Shown: positions 1 to 9,478, counted from the stretch's first letter. The stretch is 64,000 nt of DNA from CANMXU01 sp052030545 (GCF_052030545.1 NZ_JBPDIH010000003.1:186001-250000), one strand, 5' to 3'. The notes: generated by a model from the letters alone, not told the origin. A program made the numbers and translations.

Positions 1-79
1 GTAAAAGTAGCTGCTAGATAAATATTTGTTAAACCGAACTCAGGTTAATATAACAACATTAAATTAAAAGGCGCGCATT

Positions 80-502
80 ATGAGTTCAACCGCACACGGA
101 AGTTATTCGATTGAAAAGAAAGGGAGTATTCTTTTTATCGCTGCTAAAAGCCCTTTTCATGATACCCAAGTGATCGAGCAATATAGCCAAGATATGATCA
201 AAGCCACTCAGCTTTTTAACAATGAACCTTGGGCGTCGTTAGTTACCTATAGTGGCGCTGGTGTGTTTAGCCCAGAAGCTGAACGGGAAATTGTTAATGT
301 GACCAAGTACCGCATGGAACATGGCATGATCGCCAATGCCAGTGTGATTCAAAACTGCCCACAAGCAGATTTACAACAAATGCAGCTTAAGCGAATTTAT
401 CAATCTGTAAACCTTACATTTCACGTATTTAGCGACCCTTATAGCGCCCAAGAGTGGCTCGACGAATTCCTACTTGAACACAAACAACGTAAAATCAACT
501 AG
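80..502 (+). CDS. Conserved hypothetical protein, possibly STAS/SpoIIAA-like
   Basis: A 140-residue soluble protein with no signal peptide or membrane segment. It alternates short beta strands (residues 8-22, 52-58, 83-90, 111-116) with helices and ends in an aromatic, acidic helix and a basic tail. That layout resembles small SpoIIAA/STAS-like proteins of marine gammaproteobacteria, but I see no diagnostic motif such as a phosphorylatable DSxG serine. The ATG follows an AAAGG-type ribosome binding site by about 9 nt. It precedes sfsA by 56 nt on the same strand, so cotranscription is possible. No function is assigned; the fold is inference. Confidence 0.6.
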   Translation: MSSTAHGSYSIEKKGSILFIAAKSPFHDTQVIEQYSQDMIKATQLFNNEPWASLVTYSGAGVFSPEAEREIVNVTKYRMEHGMIANASVIQNCPQADLQQMQLKRIYQSVNLTFHVFSDPYSAQEWLDEFLLEHKQRKIN

Positions 503-558
503 CCATTTTGCTTAAAACTGCCTAACCTGCATCTCAAATTTTTTACTGATGATTAACT

Positions 559-1272
559 ATGATACTGAATTTACATTCAGCCACCTTAATTAAACGATAT
601 AAGCGCTTTTTAACCGATATCCGTTTAGCGAATGATGAAATCACTACCATACACTGCGCCAATACAGGTGCTATGACCGGCTGTGCCGAACCGGGAAATA
701 CCGTTTGGTACAGCACATCTGACAATCCAAAACGAAAATATCCGTTTAGTTGGGAAATTAGTGTCGATAGCAATAACCATCATATTTGCGTAAATACCAT
801 TAGAGCAAACCAGTTGGTTGAAGAGGCGTTATTAAATAACGTTGTTACCTCACTTTCAGGCTTTTCAACTCTTAAGCGAGAAGTTAAATACGGCAGTGAA
901 AACAGCAAAATTGATTTTTTACTCAGCTACGCAGATAAACCAGACACTTATGTCGAAGTGAAAAGTGTCACTTTATTAGAGCAAGGTAAAGGTTACTTTC
1001 CTGATGCGGTGAGCACGCGCGGTCAAAAACATTTGCGAGAATTAATTGAAATGGCGCAGCAAGGTAAACGTGCGGTTTTGTTATTTGCAGTATTACATAG
1101 CGGTATAGAATCGGTGCAAGCCGCAGCACATATTGACCCAAAATATGCTCAATTATTAAACGAGGCAAAGCAACAAGGCGTTCAAATATTGGCGTATCAA
1201 GCACAATTTTCAAAAGTCGAGCAAGGGTTCGATATTCAAGTATTAAGGCATATAAAAGTTAATATTGGCTAA
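559..1272 (+). CDS. sfsA: SfsA, sugar fermentation stimulation family nuclease-like protein
   Basis: 237 residues, the usual length for SfsA. Recognisable family blocks are an N-terminal OB-like part (HCANTGAMTGCAEPG, about residues 34-48) and a C-terminal nuclease-like core with an acidic, lysine-containing centre (KIDFLL near 118-123, YVEVKSVTL near 131-139). E. coli SfsA was described as increasing maltose metabolism and binding DNA; the real role is unclear. Position just upstream of dksA and gluQRS is the common gammaproteobacterial order (sfsA-dksA-gluQ-pcnB-folK), which supports orthology. No unusual feature is seen. Confidence 0.93.
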   Translation: MILNLHSATLIKRYKRFLTDIRLANDEITTIHCANTGAMTGCAEPGNTVWYSTSDNPKRKYPFSWEISVDSNNHHICVNTIRANQLVEEALLNNVVTSLSGFSTLKREVKYGSENSKIDFLLSYADKPDTYVEVKSVTLLEQGKGYFPDAVSTRGQKHLRELIEMAQQGKRAVLLFAVLHSGIESVQAAAHIDPKYAQLLNEAKQQGVQILAYQAQFSKVEQGFDIQVLRHIKVNIG

Positions 1273-1576
1273 TAAATAGCCATAAAGACAAAATTGAGTA
1301 ATAATTATTGACGAACCCTATGAAAAATTGCTAAAAGTGCTAGCTTGTAAATATCCGTGGCAATAATAGCTGCCATAATTTTCGCTATTATTTATTCGAT
1401 AAATTTGAGTCTAAAACTTTTTTATTGCTTTAGACTTGAAATTTACTATTTGCATCTCAATATAGTCCTGTGATTTTAGGACGATTAACAATTGGCAATT
1501 GCAACTAAGTAAGGCCATTACGAATTTCGTAACTGTTTAAGCCTAATTTAGTCTATGTAGCATTAGGAGATTTAGC
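1273..1576 (+). other. sfsA-dksA intergenic region; probable dksA leader
   Basis: 304 bases without a gene. A sigma70-like pair lies at 1436-1441 (TTGAAA) and 1461-1466 (TATAGT) with a long 19-nt spacer, about 110 nt before dksA. An AGGAG-type ribosome binding site lies just before the dksA ATG. The AT-rich stretch in between shows no convincing terminator hairpin for sfsA. The promoter call is weak and unverified. Confidence 0.35.
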
Positions 1577-2017
1577 ATGCCAAAAAATAAAGCGTTAGGT
1601 ATCTTGGCACTAGCCGGTGTAGAACCTTATAAAGAAAAAGCTAACGAAGAATACATGAATGGTGAGCAACTAGAACACTTTAAAAAGATTCTAGATGCTT
1701 GGCGTGTTCAGCTTCGTGAAGAAGTTGACCGTACTGTAACGCATATGCAAGACGAAGCAGCGAACTTTCCTGACCCTGTTGACCGTGCAGCGCAAGAAGA
1801 AGAATTCAGTCTTGAGTTACGTACCCGTGACCGTGAGCGTAAGTTGATCAAAAAGATCGAAAAAACATTACAGTTAATCGAAGAAGATGAGTTTGGCTTC
1901 TGTAAATCATGTGGTATTGAAATAGGTATTCGTCGTTTAGAAGCGCGCCCTACTGCAGATTTATGTATTGAATGTAAAACATTAGCAGAAATTAAAGAGC
2001 GTCAGTTAGCAGGTTAA
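1577..2017 (+). CDS. dksA: RNA polymerase-binding transcription factor DksA
   Basis: 146 residues, close to E. coli DksA (151), and very similar along its length. DksA enters the RNA polymerase secondary channel and, with ppGpp, represses rRNA promoters and activates amino acid promoters. The coiled-coil tip carries the two essential aspartates and the following alanine (DPVDRA, D66, D69, A71). The C-terminal zinc finger has Cys109, Cys112, Cys130 and Cys133, so this is the zinc-binding form rather than a Cys-poor paralogue. The gene lies 14 nt upstream of gluQRS, the same pairing as in E. coli. Confidence 0.98.
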   Translation: MPKNKALGILALAGVEPYKEKANEEYMNGEQLEHFKKILDAWRVQLREEVDRTVTHMQDEAANFPDPVDRAAQEEEFSLELRTRDRERKLIKKIEKTLQLIEEDEFGFCKSCGIEIGIRRLEARPTADLCIECKTLAEIKERQLAG

Positions 2018-2031
2018 TTACTGCTCGGTTC

Positions 2032-2928
2032 ATGAAATTTTCTCTAAGTCAGCGACCACTGTCTCAATATCGTGGTCGCTTTGCCCCCTCTCCCTCTGGT
2101 TTATTACACTTTGGCTCTCTCGTTGCCGCTTTAGCAAGTTATTTAGATGCAAAACACCACCATGGTCGTTGGCTCGTTCGCATTGAAGATATCGACCCAC
2201 CGCGTGAACAAGCTGGTGCTAGTCAGCAAATATTAGCGACACTTGACGCCTTTGGTTTGCACTGGGATGAACAGGTTTTATACCAAAGCCAACAAAGTGA
2301 ATTGTATTTAGATGTGCTTAGCGATCTGAAAAAACATCAGCTGAGTTATTGTTGTCAATGCACACGTGCGCAAATAAAAGCTATTGGTGGTATTTATCAA
2401 GGGCACTGCCGCTCACTAAACCTTGATCGTAATAAGAGCGCGATACGCGTGATTAATAAGCATGGCATCTATCAATATCAAGATGTGATCCAAGGACAAG
2501 TCAGCTGCAACCAAGCGCTTGCTCAAGAAGACTTTATCGTCTTTCGAAAAGATGGTTTGTTTGCCTACCAACTCGCCTGCGTCGTTGACGATATTTTCCA
2601 AGGCATTAGCCATGTTATTCGAGGTTTCGACTTATTAGAGCCAACCGCAAGGCAACTCAGTTTTTTCCAAATATTAGCTTGCCAAGCACCACAGTACGGG
2701 CATATTCCTCTTGCCGTGACCGAAGAGGGTTACAAGTTAAGTAAACAAAATAAAGCGCCTGCAATCAACAATGAAAAACCGCAGCCAGCTTTAATCGCGG
2801 CACTTAACTTTTTGGGGCAAAGCCCTGATTCTGAATTAGCATTAGCTAGCGTAAATGAAATCATTACATGGGCAGTACAAAACTGGCAGCGAGAAAATGT
2901 ACCTAAAGTCGCTGAGATAGCACTTTAA
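2032..2928 (+). CDS. gluQ: Glutamyl-Q tRNA(Asp) synthetase
   Basis: 298 residues, a truncated paralogue of glutamyl-tRNA synthetase without an anticodon-binding domain. It activates glutamate and attaches it to queuosine in the anticodon of tRNA-Asp. Visible features are the class I signature RFAPSPSGLLHFGSL (residues 16-30, HIGH-like HFGS), RIEDIDPPRE, a zinc-binding cysteine cluster (CCQC near 107 with a later GHC), and the KMSKS-equivalent YKLSKQNK near residue 240. The start lies 14 nt after dksA, so the two are probably cotranscribed. The ATG lacks a strong Shine-Dalgarno sequence, which suggests translational coupling to dksA. Confidence 0.95.
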   Translation: MKFSLSQRPLSQYRGRFAPSPSGLLHFGSLVAALASYLDAKHHHGRWLVRIEDIDPPREQAGASQQILATLDAFGLHWDEQVLYQSQQSELYLDVLSDLKKHQLSYCCQCTRAQIKAIGGIYQGHCRSLNLDRNKSAIRVINKHGIYQYQDVIQGQVSCNQALAQEDFIVFRKDGLFAYQLACVVDDIFQGISHVIRGFDLLEPTARQLSFFQILACQAPQYGHIPLAVTEEGYKLSKQNKAPAINNEKPQPALIAALNFLGQSPDSELALASVNEIITWAVQNWQRENVPKVAEIAL

Positions 2929-3027
2929 TCGCCATATTATGCGGCTTTTCGTTCTCTTTTACGCTTAGCTGTTATATCATTGCGCGACTATTTTATTCAT
3001 ATATTCATCAACTTTTTAGAGTCTACA

Positions 3028-4461
3028 ATTATCAAAAGCGTAATCAATTTGTGTAAAAAAATGTTCAGCAAAAACCCCGCTTCTTCAGGCGCTGGTGTCG
3101 TTACGGCTCAACCGACTGTTCTTACACGAGATCAACACCCAGTTTCTCGAAAATTCATTAGCGCCAACGCGCTAAAAGTATTATATCGACTAAACAAAGG
3201 TGGCTATAAGGCCTACTTAGTTGGCGGCGGTGTGCGTGATATTTTATTAGGCAAAGAGCCTAAAGATTTCGATATTGCCACCAATGCAACACCTGAACAA
3301 ATTAAAGCACTGTTTAGAAACTGCCGTTTAATCGGCCGCCGCTTTCGCTTAGCGCACATTGTTTTTGGTCGCGATATTATTGAAGTTGCCACTTTCCGTG
3401 GTCATCATGAAAATGCCAGTAAAAAAGAGCAAAGCTGCCAAAAAACATCGAAACAAAACGATGAAGGCATGCTATTGCGTGATAACATTTATGGTTCGAT
3501 TGAAGAAGATGCAGAACGTCGCGACTTTACCATCAATGCCTTGTACTACTCGGCGACCGATTTTACCGTACATGACTTTGCCAACGGTATGCACGATATT
3601 AACGCAAAAAAAATCCGCTTAATTGGCGATCCTCAAACCCGTTATCGTGAAGATCCTGTTCGCATGTTGCGCGCAATTCGCTTTGCTACAAAATTGGATA
3701 TGACCATAAGTGATGAAACTGAAGCGCCAATTAACGAACTTGCGCCGCTATTAGAAAGCATTCCTGCTGCGCGTATGTTTGAAGAGTTTTTAAAGCTATT
3801 TATTTCAGGCAAAGCGGTGGCAAATTTTGAGCACCTTTGCCACTACAATATTTTTCAATATTTCTTCCCTGCGCTTAACGACATGTTAACTGAGCAACAA
3901 CATCAGTATGTTAACGATTTTATTATCTTAGCGATGTCGAATACGGATAAACGCATTAACAATAATCAACGCGTTACACCGGCATTTTTATTTGCCGCCC
4001 TGCTTTGGTACCCGTTGCAGCAACAAATTCAATTAGTTAAAGCCAGTGCGCAGTTGTCACCACAAGACGCATTTTTTGAAGCGCTTGGCATTATCATGTC
4101 ACGCCAGCAACAAAGTATCGCGATCCCTAAACGATTCCAAACGGTGATGAAAGACATTTGGATATTACAAGAGCGATTGGCACGTCGCGACGGCAAGCGT
4201 GCCTACAAAGCATTTGAGCACCCTAAATTTAGAGCCGGCTACGACTTTTTATTGCTACGCGCCCAAATTGAAGAAGCCAATTTGCCAGAAAATACTAAAG
4301 GCTCATTGTCAGAGTTAGCAAAATGGTGGACCGACTTTCAAAATGTATCACCGGAAACTCAGCAGCAAATGATCAAAGCGACCGCGTCGAATCGTTCAGG
4401 AACAAGTGCCCGACGCTCGCCACGAAAACGCAGAAAGCCTGCAGCAAACAATAACGGTTAA
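3028..4461 (+). CDS. pcnB: Poly(A) polymerase I, start placed at an AUU codon
   Basis: Adds poly(A) tails to RNA 3' ends and so promotes decay by the degradosome. The nucleotidyltransferase core shows LVGGGVRDILLG, the catalytic DFD (PKDFDIAT), and RRDFTINAL; the C-terminal tail is strongly basic, as in E. coli PcnB. The frame is open back to a TTG at 2980 that has no ribosome binding site, and the first ATG is 3061. Alignment by eye with E. coli PcnB, which is known to start at AUU, puts the ATT at 3028 exactly opposite that start: 14 residues precede the same point in both proteins. A TAGAG lies 6 nt upstream. About 477 residues from this start. Confidence 0.9.
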   Translation: MIKSVINLCKKMFSKNPASSGAGVVTAQPTVLTRDQHPVSRKFISANALKVLYRLNKGGYKAYLVGGGVRDILLGKEPKDFDIATNATPEQIKALFRNCRLIGRRFRLAHIVFGRDIIEVATFRGHHENASKKEQSCQKTSKQNDEGMLLRDNIYGSIEEDAERRDFTINALYYSATDFTVHDFANGMHDINAKKIRLIGDPQTRYREDPVRMLRAIRFATKLDMTISDETEAPINELAPLLESIPAARMFEEFLKLFISGKAVANFEHLCHYNIFQYFFPALNDMLTEQQHQYVNDFIILAMSNTDKRINNNQRVTPAFLFAALLWYPLQQQIQLVKASAQLSPQDAFFEALGIIMSRQQQSIAIPKRFQTVMKDIWILQERLARRDGKRAYKAFEHPKFRAGYDFLLLRAQIEEANLPENTKGSLSELAKWWTDFQNVSPETQQQMIKATASNRSGTSARRSPRKRRKPAANNNG

Positions 4462-4466
4462 TCGCA

Positions 4467-4964
4467 ATGAACCTTGTTTATATCGGCATCGGCAGCAACT
4501 TATCTAACCCTAAAACGCAAGTGACTAAGGCCGTTGCTGAAGTTGACGCGCTAGCAAGTATTGCAGTAACACAAGTGTCCTCGTTGTACGTAAGTAAACC
4601 TATGGGGCCACAAGACCAACCTGACTATGTTAACGCGGTGATAGCCGTTACTACGCCATTGTCAGCCCATGCGGTATTGGATCAATTACAAAACATTGAA
4701 AACCAAGCAGGACGTGTGCGCAAAGAAAATCGCTGGGGCGCACGCATATTAGACTTAGATATTCTGCTTTATAACCAAGAGATTATTGACGATGAACGAT
4801 TAACTGTGCCGCATTATGGTATGAAATTACGTGAATTTGTGCTGTTACCTTTGGCAGAAATCGCACCTAATTTAACACTACCCGACGGTGACAGTGTTCT
4901 AGAACTCAGTGAAAAAATAGCCCGCAACTCCCTTGAAAATCAAGGTAAGATTGCGTGGCAGTAA
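4467..4964 (+). CDS. folK: 6-hydroxymethyl-7,8-dihydropterin pyrophosphokinase
   Basis: 165 residues, the normal HPPK length. Transfers pyrophosphate from ATP to the pterin in folate synthesis. Family blocks are IGIGSNLSNP at the N-terminus, GPQDQPDYVNAV in the middle, and the active-site segment RKENRWGARILDLDILLY (about 91-108) with the metal-binding aspartates. The start is 5 nt after the pcnB stop, the conserved pcnB-folK pairing, and panB follows 33 nt later, so pcnB-folK-panB-panC probably form one transcription unit. Confidence 0.96.
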   Translation: MNLVYIGIGSNLSNPKTQVTKAVAEVDALASIAVTQVSSLYVSKPMGPQDQPDYVNAVIAVTTPLSAHAVLDQLQNIENQAGRVRKENRWGARILDLDILLYNQEIIDDERLTVPHYGMKLREFVLLPLAEIAPNLTLPDGDSVLELSEKIARNSLENQGKIAWQ

Positions 4965-4997
4965 TACGCAAAAAATCAACAATTACGGATCCCAATT

Positions 4998-5792
4998 ATG
5001 GCTAAAATAACCACGTCGACATTGCAAAAAATGAAAAACCAAGGTGAGAAGATATCAACTATCACCGCTTACGACGCTAGTTTTGCTAAGCTATTCGACC
5101 AAGCAGGTATTCACGCAATTTTAATTGGTGATTCTTTAGGCATGGTTTTACAAGGTCAAGACGATACATTACCTGTCGACATCGACCACATGGCCTATCA
5201 CACCCAATGTGTAAAACGTGGTGTTGAAGAAACGCTTATCATCAGCGACATGCCATTTATGAGCTACGCCACTACCGAGCAAGCATACGTTAACGCAAGC
5301 AAACTAATGCAAGCGGGTGCTAGCATGGTAAAAATGGAAGGTGGTCAATGGTTGATTGACACCATCAAAGGTTTGGTTGAACGCGGTATTCCAGTGTGTG
5401 CGCATTTAGGTTTAACGCCACAATCGGTTAATGTGTTTGGTGGTTTTAAAGTGCAAGGGCGTGATAACGACAAAGCATTAGCCATGATTGAAGATGCAAA
5501 AGCACTAGAAGCTGCTGGCGCTCAATTATTAGTACTAGAATGCATTCCAAGTGAACTAGGCAAAGCGATTTCAGAAGCGATATCAATTCCTACGATAGGT
5601 ATTGGTGCAGGTAAAGATACCGACGGACAAATTTTGGTGATGCACGACGCACTTGGTATTTCATGTAGTTATATGCCTAAATTCTCTCGCAACTTTTTAA
5701 TTGATACCGGTGATATCAAAAAAGCTGTTGAGTTATATATCAGTGAAGTTTCTAATGGCAACTTCCCTGGTCCAGAACATATTTTCAAGTGA
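4998..5792 (+). CDS. panB: 3-methyl-2-oxobutanoate hydroxymethyltransferase
   Basis: 264 residues, a standard PanB. It converts 2-ketoisovalerate and methylenetetrahydrofolate to ketopantoate, the first committed step of pantothenate synthesis. The TIM-barrel motifs are clear: ITAYDASFAKLFDQAG, LIGDSLGMV with a metal aspartate, VKMEGG, and the late GIGAGKDTDGQILVMHDALG loop. It is followed by panC after 27 nt, in the order usual for these genes. The neighbouring panP supplies beta-alanine. Nothing unusual in composition or length. Confidence 0.97.
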   Translation: MAKITTSTLQKMKNQGEKISTITAYDASFAKLFDQAGIHAILIGDSLGMVLQGQDDTLPVDIDHMAYHTQCVKRGVEETLIISDMPFMSYATTEQAYVNASKLMQAGASMVKMEGGQWLIDTIKGLVERGIPVCAHLGLTPQSVNVFGGFKVQGRDNDKALAMIEDAKALEAAGAQLLVLECIPSELGKAISEAISIPTIGIGAGKDTDGQILVMHDALGISCSYMPKFSRNFLIDTGDIKKAVELYISEVSNGNFPGPEHIFK

Positions 5793-5819
5793 TCACAAAC
5801 TAAAAGATAAACATTAGCT

Positions 5820-6665
5820 ATGAAAACAACCGATAACATTAGTGAATTACGCCAGCAAATATCAGCTTGGCGTCAGCAAGGATTAAAAATTGCATTTGTG
5901 CCCACCATGGGCAATCTGCACGCAGGTCACATATCGTTAGTTACTGAAGCACATAAACATGCAGATAAAGTGGTCGCAAGTATCTTTGTCAACCCAATGC
6001 AGTTTGGTGTGAATGAAGACATAGACAGTTACCCACGTACAATGACGGCCGATCAAGAGAAACTTATCGCAGCCAAAACTGATTTATTGTTTACTCCTAC
6101 GCCACAAATTATTTACCCGAAAGGATTAGATAAACAAAGCTTTGTTGAAGTGCCGAATGTTTCTGAAGGCTATTGCGGAGAAAGTCGCCCGGGCCATTTT
6201 CGCGGCGTATCAACCATAGTGTGTAAACTGTTTAATTTAGTGCAACCTGATGTGGCTTGTTTTGGTTTAAAAGATTACCAACAGGTACAGGTTATTCAAA
6301 CCATGGTAGAAGATCTCTCAATGCCAATTGAGATCATTCCCGTACCAACAGTACGTGAAAGCAGTGGTTTAGCGCTGAGCTCCCGAAATGGTTATTTAAC
6401 TGAAGAAGAGAAAAAAGTCGCGCCAGCACTTTATCAAAACCTAGAGTGGCTTGCCGGCGAAATTCAAAAAAATAACGATTTTCTTGGCTTAGCCAAACAA
6501 GCAGCTAGCTACATCGATAATGCAGGGTTGCATACCGACTATATTCATATTTGTCATGCAAGAACTTTGCAGCCGGCCAGTGAAGACGATAAAGAGTTGG
6601 TCATTTTGGCAGCCGCACATTGCGGTAAAGCTCGATTAATCGACAATTTACAAGTTTCAATTTAA
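5820..6665 (+). CDS. panC: Pantothenate synthetase (pantoate--beta-alanine ligase)
   Basis: 281 residues. Condenses pantoate with beta-alanine using ATP. The nucleotidyltransferase HxGH motif sits in FVPTMGNLHAGH (about 26-37), the second signature is FVNPMQFG, and the ATP-binding SSRNGYL lies near 187-193. It ends about 15 nt before a strong hairpin, so it is the last gene of the pcnB-folK-panB-panC run. Its substrate beta-alanine is probably supplied by PanP, encoded 2.8 kb downstream on the other strand, as no panD is seen in the window. Confidence 0.97.
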   Translation: MKTTDNISELRQQISAWRQQGLKIAFVPTMGNLHAGHISLVTEAHKHADKVVASIFVNPMQFGVNEDIDSYPRTMTADQEKLIAAKTDLLFTPTPQIIYPKGLDKQSFVEVPNVSEGYCGESRPGHFRGVSTIVCKLFNLVQPDVACFGLKDYQQVQVIQTMVEDLSMPIEIIPVPTVRESSGLALSSRNGYLTEEEKKVAPALYQNLEWLAGEIQKNNDFLGLAKQAASYIDNAGLHTDYIHICHARTLQPASEDDKELVILAAAHCGKARLIDNLQVSI

Positions 6666-6679
6666 CCCCAATCCCAAAT

Positions 6680-6716
6680 AAACTATGCCTCTACACGTAT
6701 CAAAGAGGCATAGTTT
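6680..6716 (+). terminator. Hairpin after panC
   Basis: A perfect 13-bp inverted repeat (6680-6692 and 6704-6716) around an 11-nt loop, starting 14 nt after the panC stop. Only a short T/A-rich tail follows, so termination efficiency is uncertain. Position and stem strength make a terminator the likeliest role. Confidence 0.65.
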
Positions 6717-6940
6717 AATTTACGACCTCATGTAAATTTCAAAATTCCGCTAAAACTTATTTTCATTTTTGCAAAGATAAACTACCCAGATCATTTAAAA
6801 CCGTGCAAATTGGTTGAAATACCAACAAAACCACCCTAGTATGTTTAACGCTTGTTAATTACAGCGTGCATAAAAATAAGCGACTCGTGGTAGAGCGAGG
6901 ACAATAAACAAATAAAAATAAACACATAATAAGAATAAAA

Positions 6941-9478
6941 ATGACTATTAGCGTTAGCAGTGATCTTGTTGCTTACCGTACGATTATATTAAGTTTAATT
7001 TCGTATGCGCAGCACCCGAAATTAGATACTTTAATTGAGAAACTCACGCCAAAAACGAATGCTGGCAACCGTTTTTTAATTAAAATGGAAATTAAGCGAC
7101 TGGCCAAACCTTGTGCGAAAACGTTAGATTATCGCCTTTGGTTTGATAATTGCGAACCTGTGCAACATGAAAATCTGTGTCATTATCTAGACGAAATTTC
7201 CAAATCACTGTTTTTAGAAAGTATTAAAGCCAATAACGGTCAATTCACCTTACATTGCTACAATGAAATCAGCGAACAAGCAAAAGAACGCCATTTAATC
7301 TTCGAAAAAGAAAAACGCACAGAAATAAAGCGTAATAGTACAACGCCAATCGACTCAGTAAAAACTACCCCTTTAGTCAATAAGAACTTATATCGCGAGC
7401 CTAATGTCGACTACTCACCTAAATGCAAAGTGTTTGCCTATGATCCAACCAGTCTTTCTCGCAAAGGCCGGGAAGAAATTGGCAAAGACGCTCAGGTAGT
7501 TGATTTAAACATGTTAAGTTGCGTGCTTACGAGCGAAGCACAAGCCATGGATACTGACGCGAGTGAGGTGTTTATTTGGTTATACGAACATCACAAAGCG
7601 TTAAATATTCAAGATGATATTATTTTGGTCTGTGGTATTGAAGAGCATAAAAAGACCATCGCAAGTGGCAAACACCATTACCGCCTGCATATCAAAGAAA
7701 AAAATACCGCAAAAACAGTCGGCACTTTAACAGAGCTTATAAACCGCCAATTTGAGTTACGACGTGATCAACACCATTTAAAAATAACTCCACTCGTTGG
7801 CTCAGTGCTTGCCAAAGCACACCAGCAATTTGCCATTAATAGCACCAGTGATATCGCCATGGTTTGTCGCCAAGAGAACAATCACTGGCGACCGTCAAAT
7901 GCGTTAAAAACTACAAATAACCAAGCCTTGTGGCGGTTTCTTTCTGTTGATGAGCAAGACAATATTGTCAGCCGTATTTTTGGCAATGCACAGCTACAAA
8001 AAAGCTTTGAAAAACAAGAAAAAGCCGACTTTTATGCCTATATTTTCAGGCTCGAATCATCAAACAGTTTGCAATTTGCCGTTATTTGGCAAGACCAGCT
8101 GGCGCACGATCCGAGCGCCTTAAAGTTTATAAAGCAGCATTTAAATCACTGTGACTACCGTTTTATTAAGCTTAGCATTAAACCCATTGACGCCTTACAT
8201 GATGCTTATGTGCCCAGTGCGATGCCAAACCATGTCAATTCAGCCATGGCAATTCTTAATAGACCACTGACGCAAGGCGTTAAAAATAGTCTTTCTGACA
8301 GTAGCTTCTTTGCCGTTTTATCAGACGTCACCGAAATTAACAGTGTTTTAGCCTTACCTAAAGCCATGGCGGTAAACGCAGTTGCTAGCCAAACAGAAAA
8401 AATTCCATTGAAGTTTTCACTACCTCAACGGACACTTAATACTGAAATGGCTGTTATCAACGTTGACAATAACGAATTGCGTTCAGAAGATAGGTTTGAA
8501 TATCCAATAGATCTCGTCATCACCCGAAGTGATAAAACCAGCTGTAAAGTTTCTGCCACTAGCCAGAATATTTCAGCTAAAGGCATGTCAATCCTCCTTA
8601 AACAGCCTCATAAGTTTAAACCTGGGGCAGAGTTGCATTTAACGCTTAAAATGCCTTATCGCGGCGCTATGGTGACCTTAAACAATCAAAAATACCAAGT
8701 CATTGGCAACAACGACAATCATGTTGTTCGTTTAACGGTGAGTGGCTTACCGCAACATCATACGGCCAGTCGTGCAATTCGCGAGTTCATCTACCAAAAC
8801 TTAGATCATTTAAAGCCCAGTGGAATGGAGCCCGACCAAGTTTATGGCTTAAGCCAAGCTTTGCAAAACATATACGCAAACAATCATTTATGCATGCCAT
8901 TTTTTATTCATCAAAACAAACAAAAATGGTTTATCAACTCCATTGCGTTAACAGCAGACACCAATATTCCAACCTTGCAAAACAGTGATGCGTTTAATCA
9001 TTGTGCCACTAACAAGCAGGCAATTAGTCATGTAGTAAGTGAAGAGAAATTTCAAAACCATTGCTTGTCAGTAATTAATAAAGTGAACAGTAACCAACAA
9101 GCTGAAGTATTCTATTTAATTGTCGTGCCACGTAAAGATGATGAAAGTCAGCAAATTTTGCATTCAATTGGCGACTTACAAAAAATTCGTCAGTCAGGAC
9201 GATTACCTGAGCTAATGAACAAAATTACCGCTTTTGGCACACCAACAATTTTGCGGGTGAAAATTAGCCAACCGGAAAAAATTTTTGATAAAACCTATCG
9301 AGACGAATTGAGCTATTTAGAGCAATTATCCCCTTACGATGCCGAAGAGGTTCTGGACGAAATTAACCATATTGCCGGCATAGGTGAGATAACCGACCAC
9401 AGTCAGCAAGTACTTGCCTCTATCGATAAATGGTTAAAACAAGAAGAATTATTATTGTTGTTATCGAGTGCGAGTTAA
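6941..9478 (+). CDS. Large PilZ-domain protein (c-di-GMP effector candidate)
   Basis: 845 residues, without signal peptide or membrane segment. A PilZ domain lies at about residues 510-620: it has the RxxxR arginines (RSEDRF near 512-517) and the second signature as NISAKGM near 541-547, where the usual D/NxSxxG is satisfied with Asn first. The remaining ~500 N-terminal and ~220 C-terminal residues have no motif I recognise; the family appears to be an Alteromonadales-type long PilZ protein. It probably binds c-di-GMP, but partners are unknown. It stands alone after the panC terminator and converges on panP with a 4-nt overlap of the stop codons (TTAA). Confidence 0.8.
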   Translation: MTISVSSDLVAYRTIILSLISYAQHPKLDTLIEKLTPKTNAGNRFLIKMEIKRLAKPCAKTLDYRLWFDNCEPVQHENLCHYLDEISKSLFLESIKANNGQFTLHCYNEISEQAKERHLIFEKEKRTEIKRNSTTPIDSVKTTPLVNKNLYREPNVDYSPKCKVFAYDPTSLSRKGREEIGKDAQVVDLNMLSCVLTSEAQAMDTDASEVFIWLYEHHKALNIQDDIILVCGIEEHKKTIASGKHHYRLHIKEKNTAKTVGTLTELINRQFELRRDQHHLKITPLVGSVLAKAHQQFAINSTSDIAMVCRQENNHWRPSNALKTTNNQALWRFLSVDEQDNIVSRIFGNAQLQKSFEKQEKADFYAYIFRLESSNSLQFAVIWQDQLAHDPSALKFIKQHLNHCDYRFIKLSIKPIDALHDAYVPSAMPNHVNSAMAILNRPLTQGVKNSLSDSSFFAVLSDVTEINSVLALPKAMAVNAVASQTEKIPLKFSLPQRTLNTEMAVINVDNNELRSEDRFEYPIDLVITRSDKTSCKVSATSQNISAKGMSILLKQPHKFKPGAELHLTLKMPYRGAMVTLNNQKYQVIGNNDNHVVRLTVSGLPQHHTASRAIREFIYQNLDHLKPSGMEPDQVYGLSQALQNIYANNHLCMPFFIHQNKQKWFINSIALTADTNIPTLQNSDAFNHCATNKQAISHVVSEEKFQNHCLSVINKVNSNQQAEVFYLIVVPRKDDESQQILHSIGDLQKIRQSGRLPELMNKITAFGTPTILRVKISQPEKIFDKTYRDELSYLEQLSPYDAEEVLDEINHIAGIGEITDHSQQVLASIDKWLKQEELLLLLSSAS

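Noticed and set aside
3028..4461. tRNA CCA-adding enzyme instead of poly(A) polymerase
   Set aside because: The basic C-terminal tail, folK neighbour and N-terminal alignment with PcnB favour poly(A) polymerase I.
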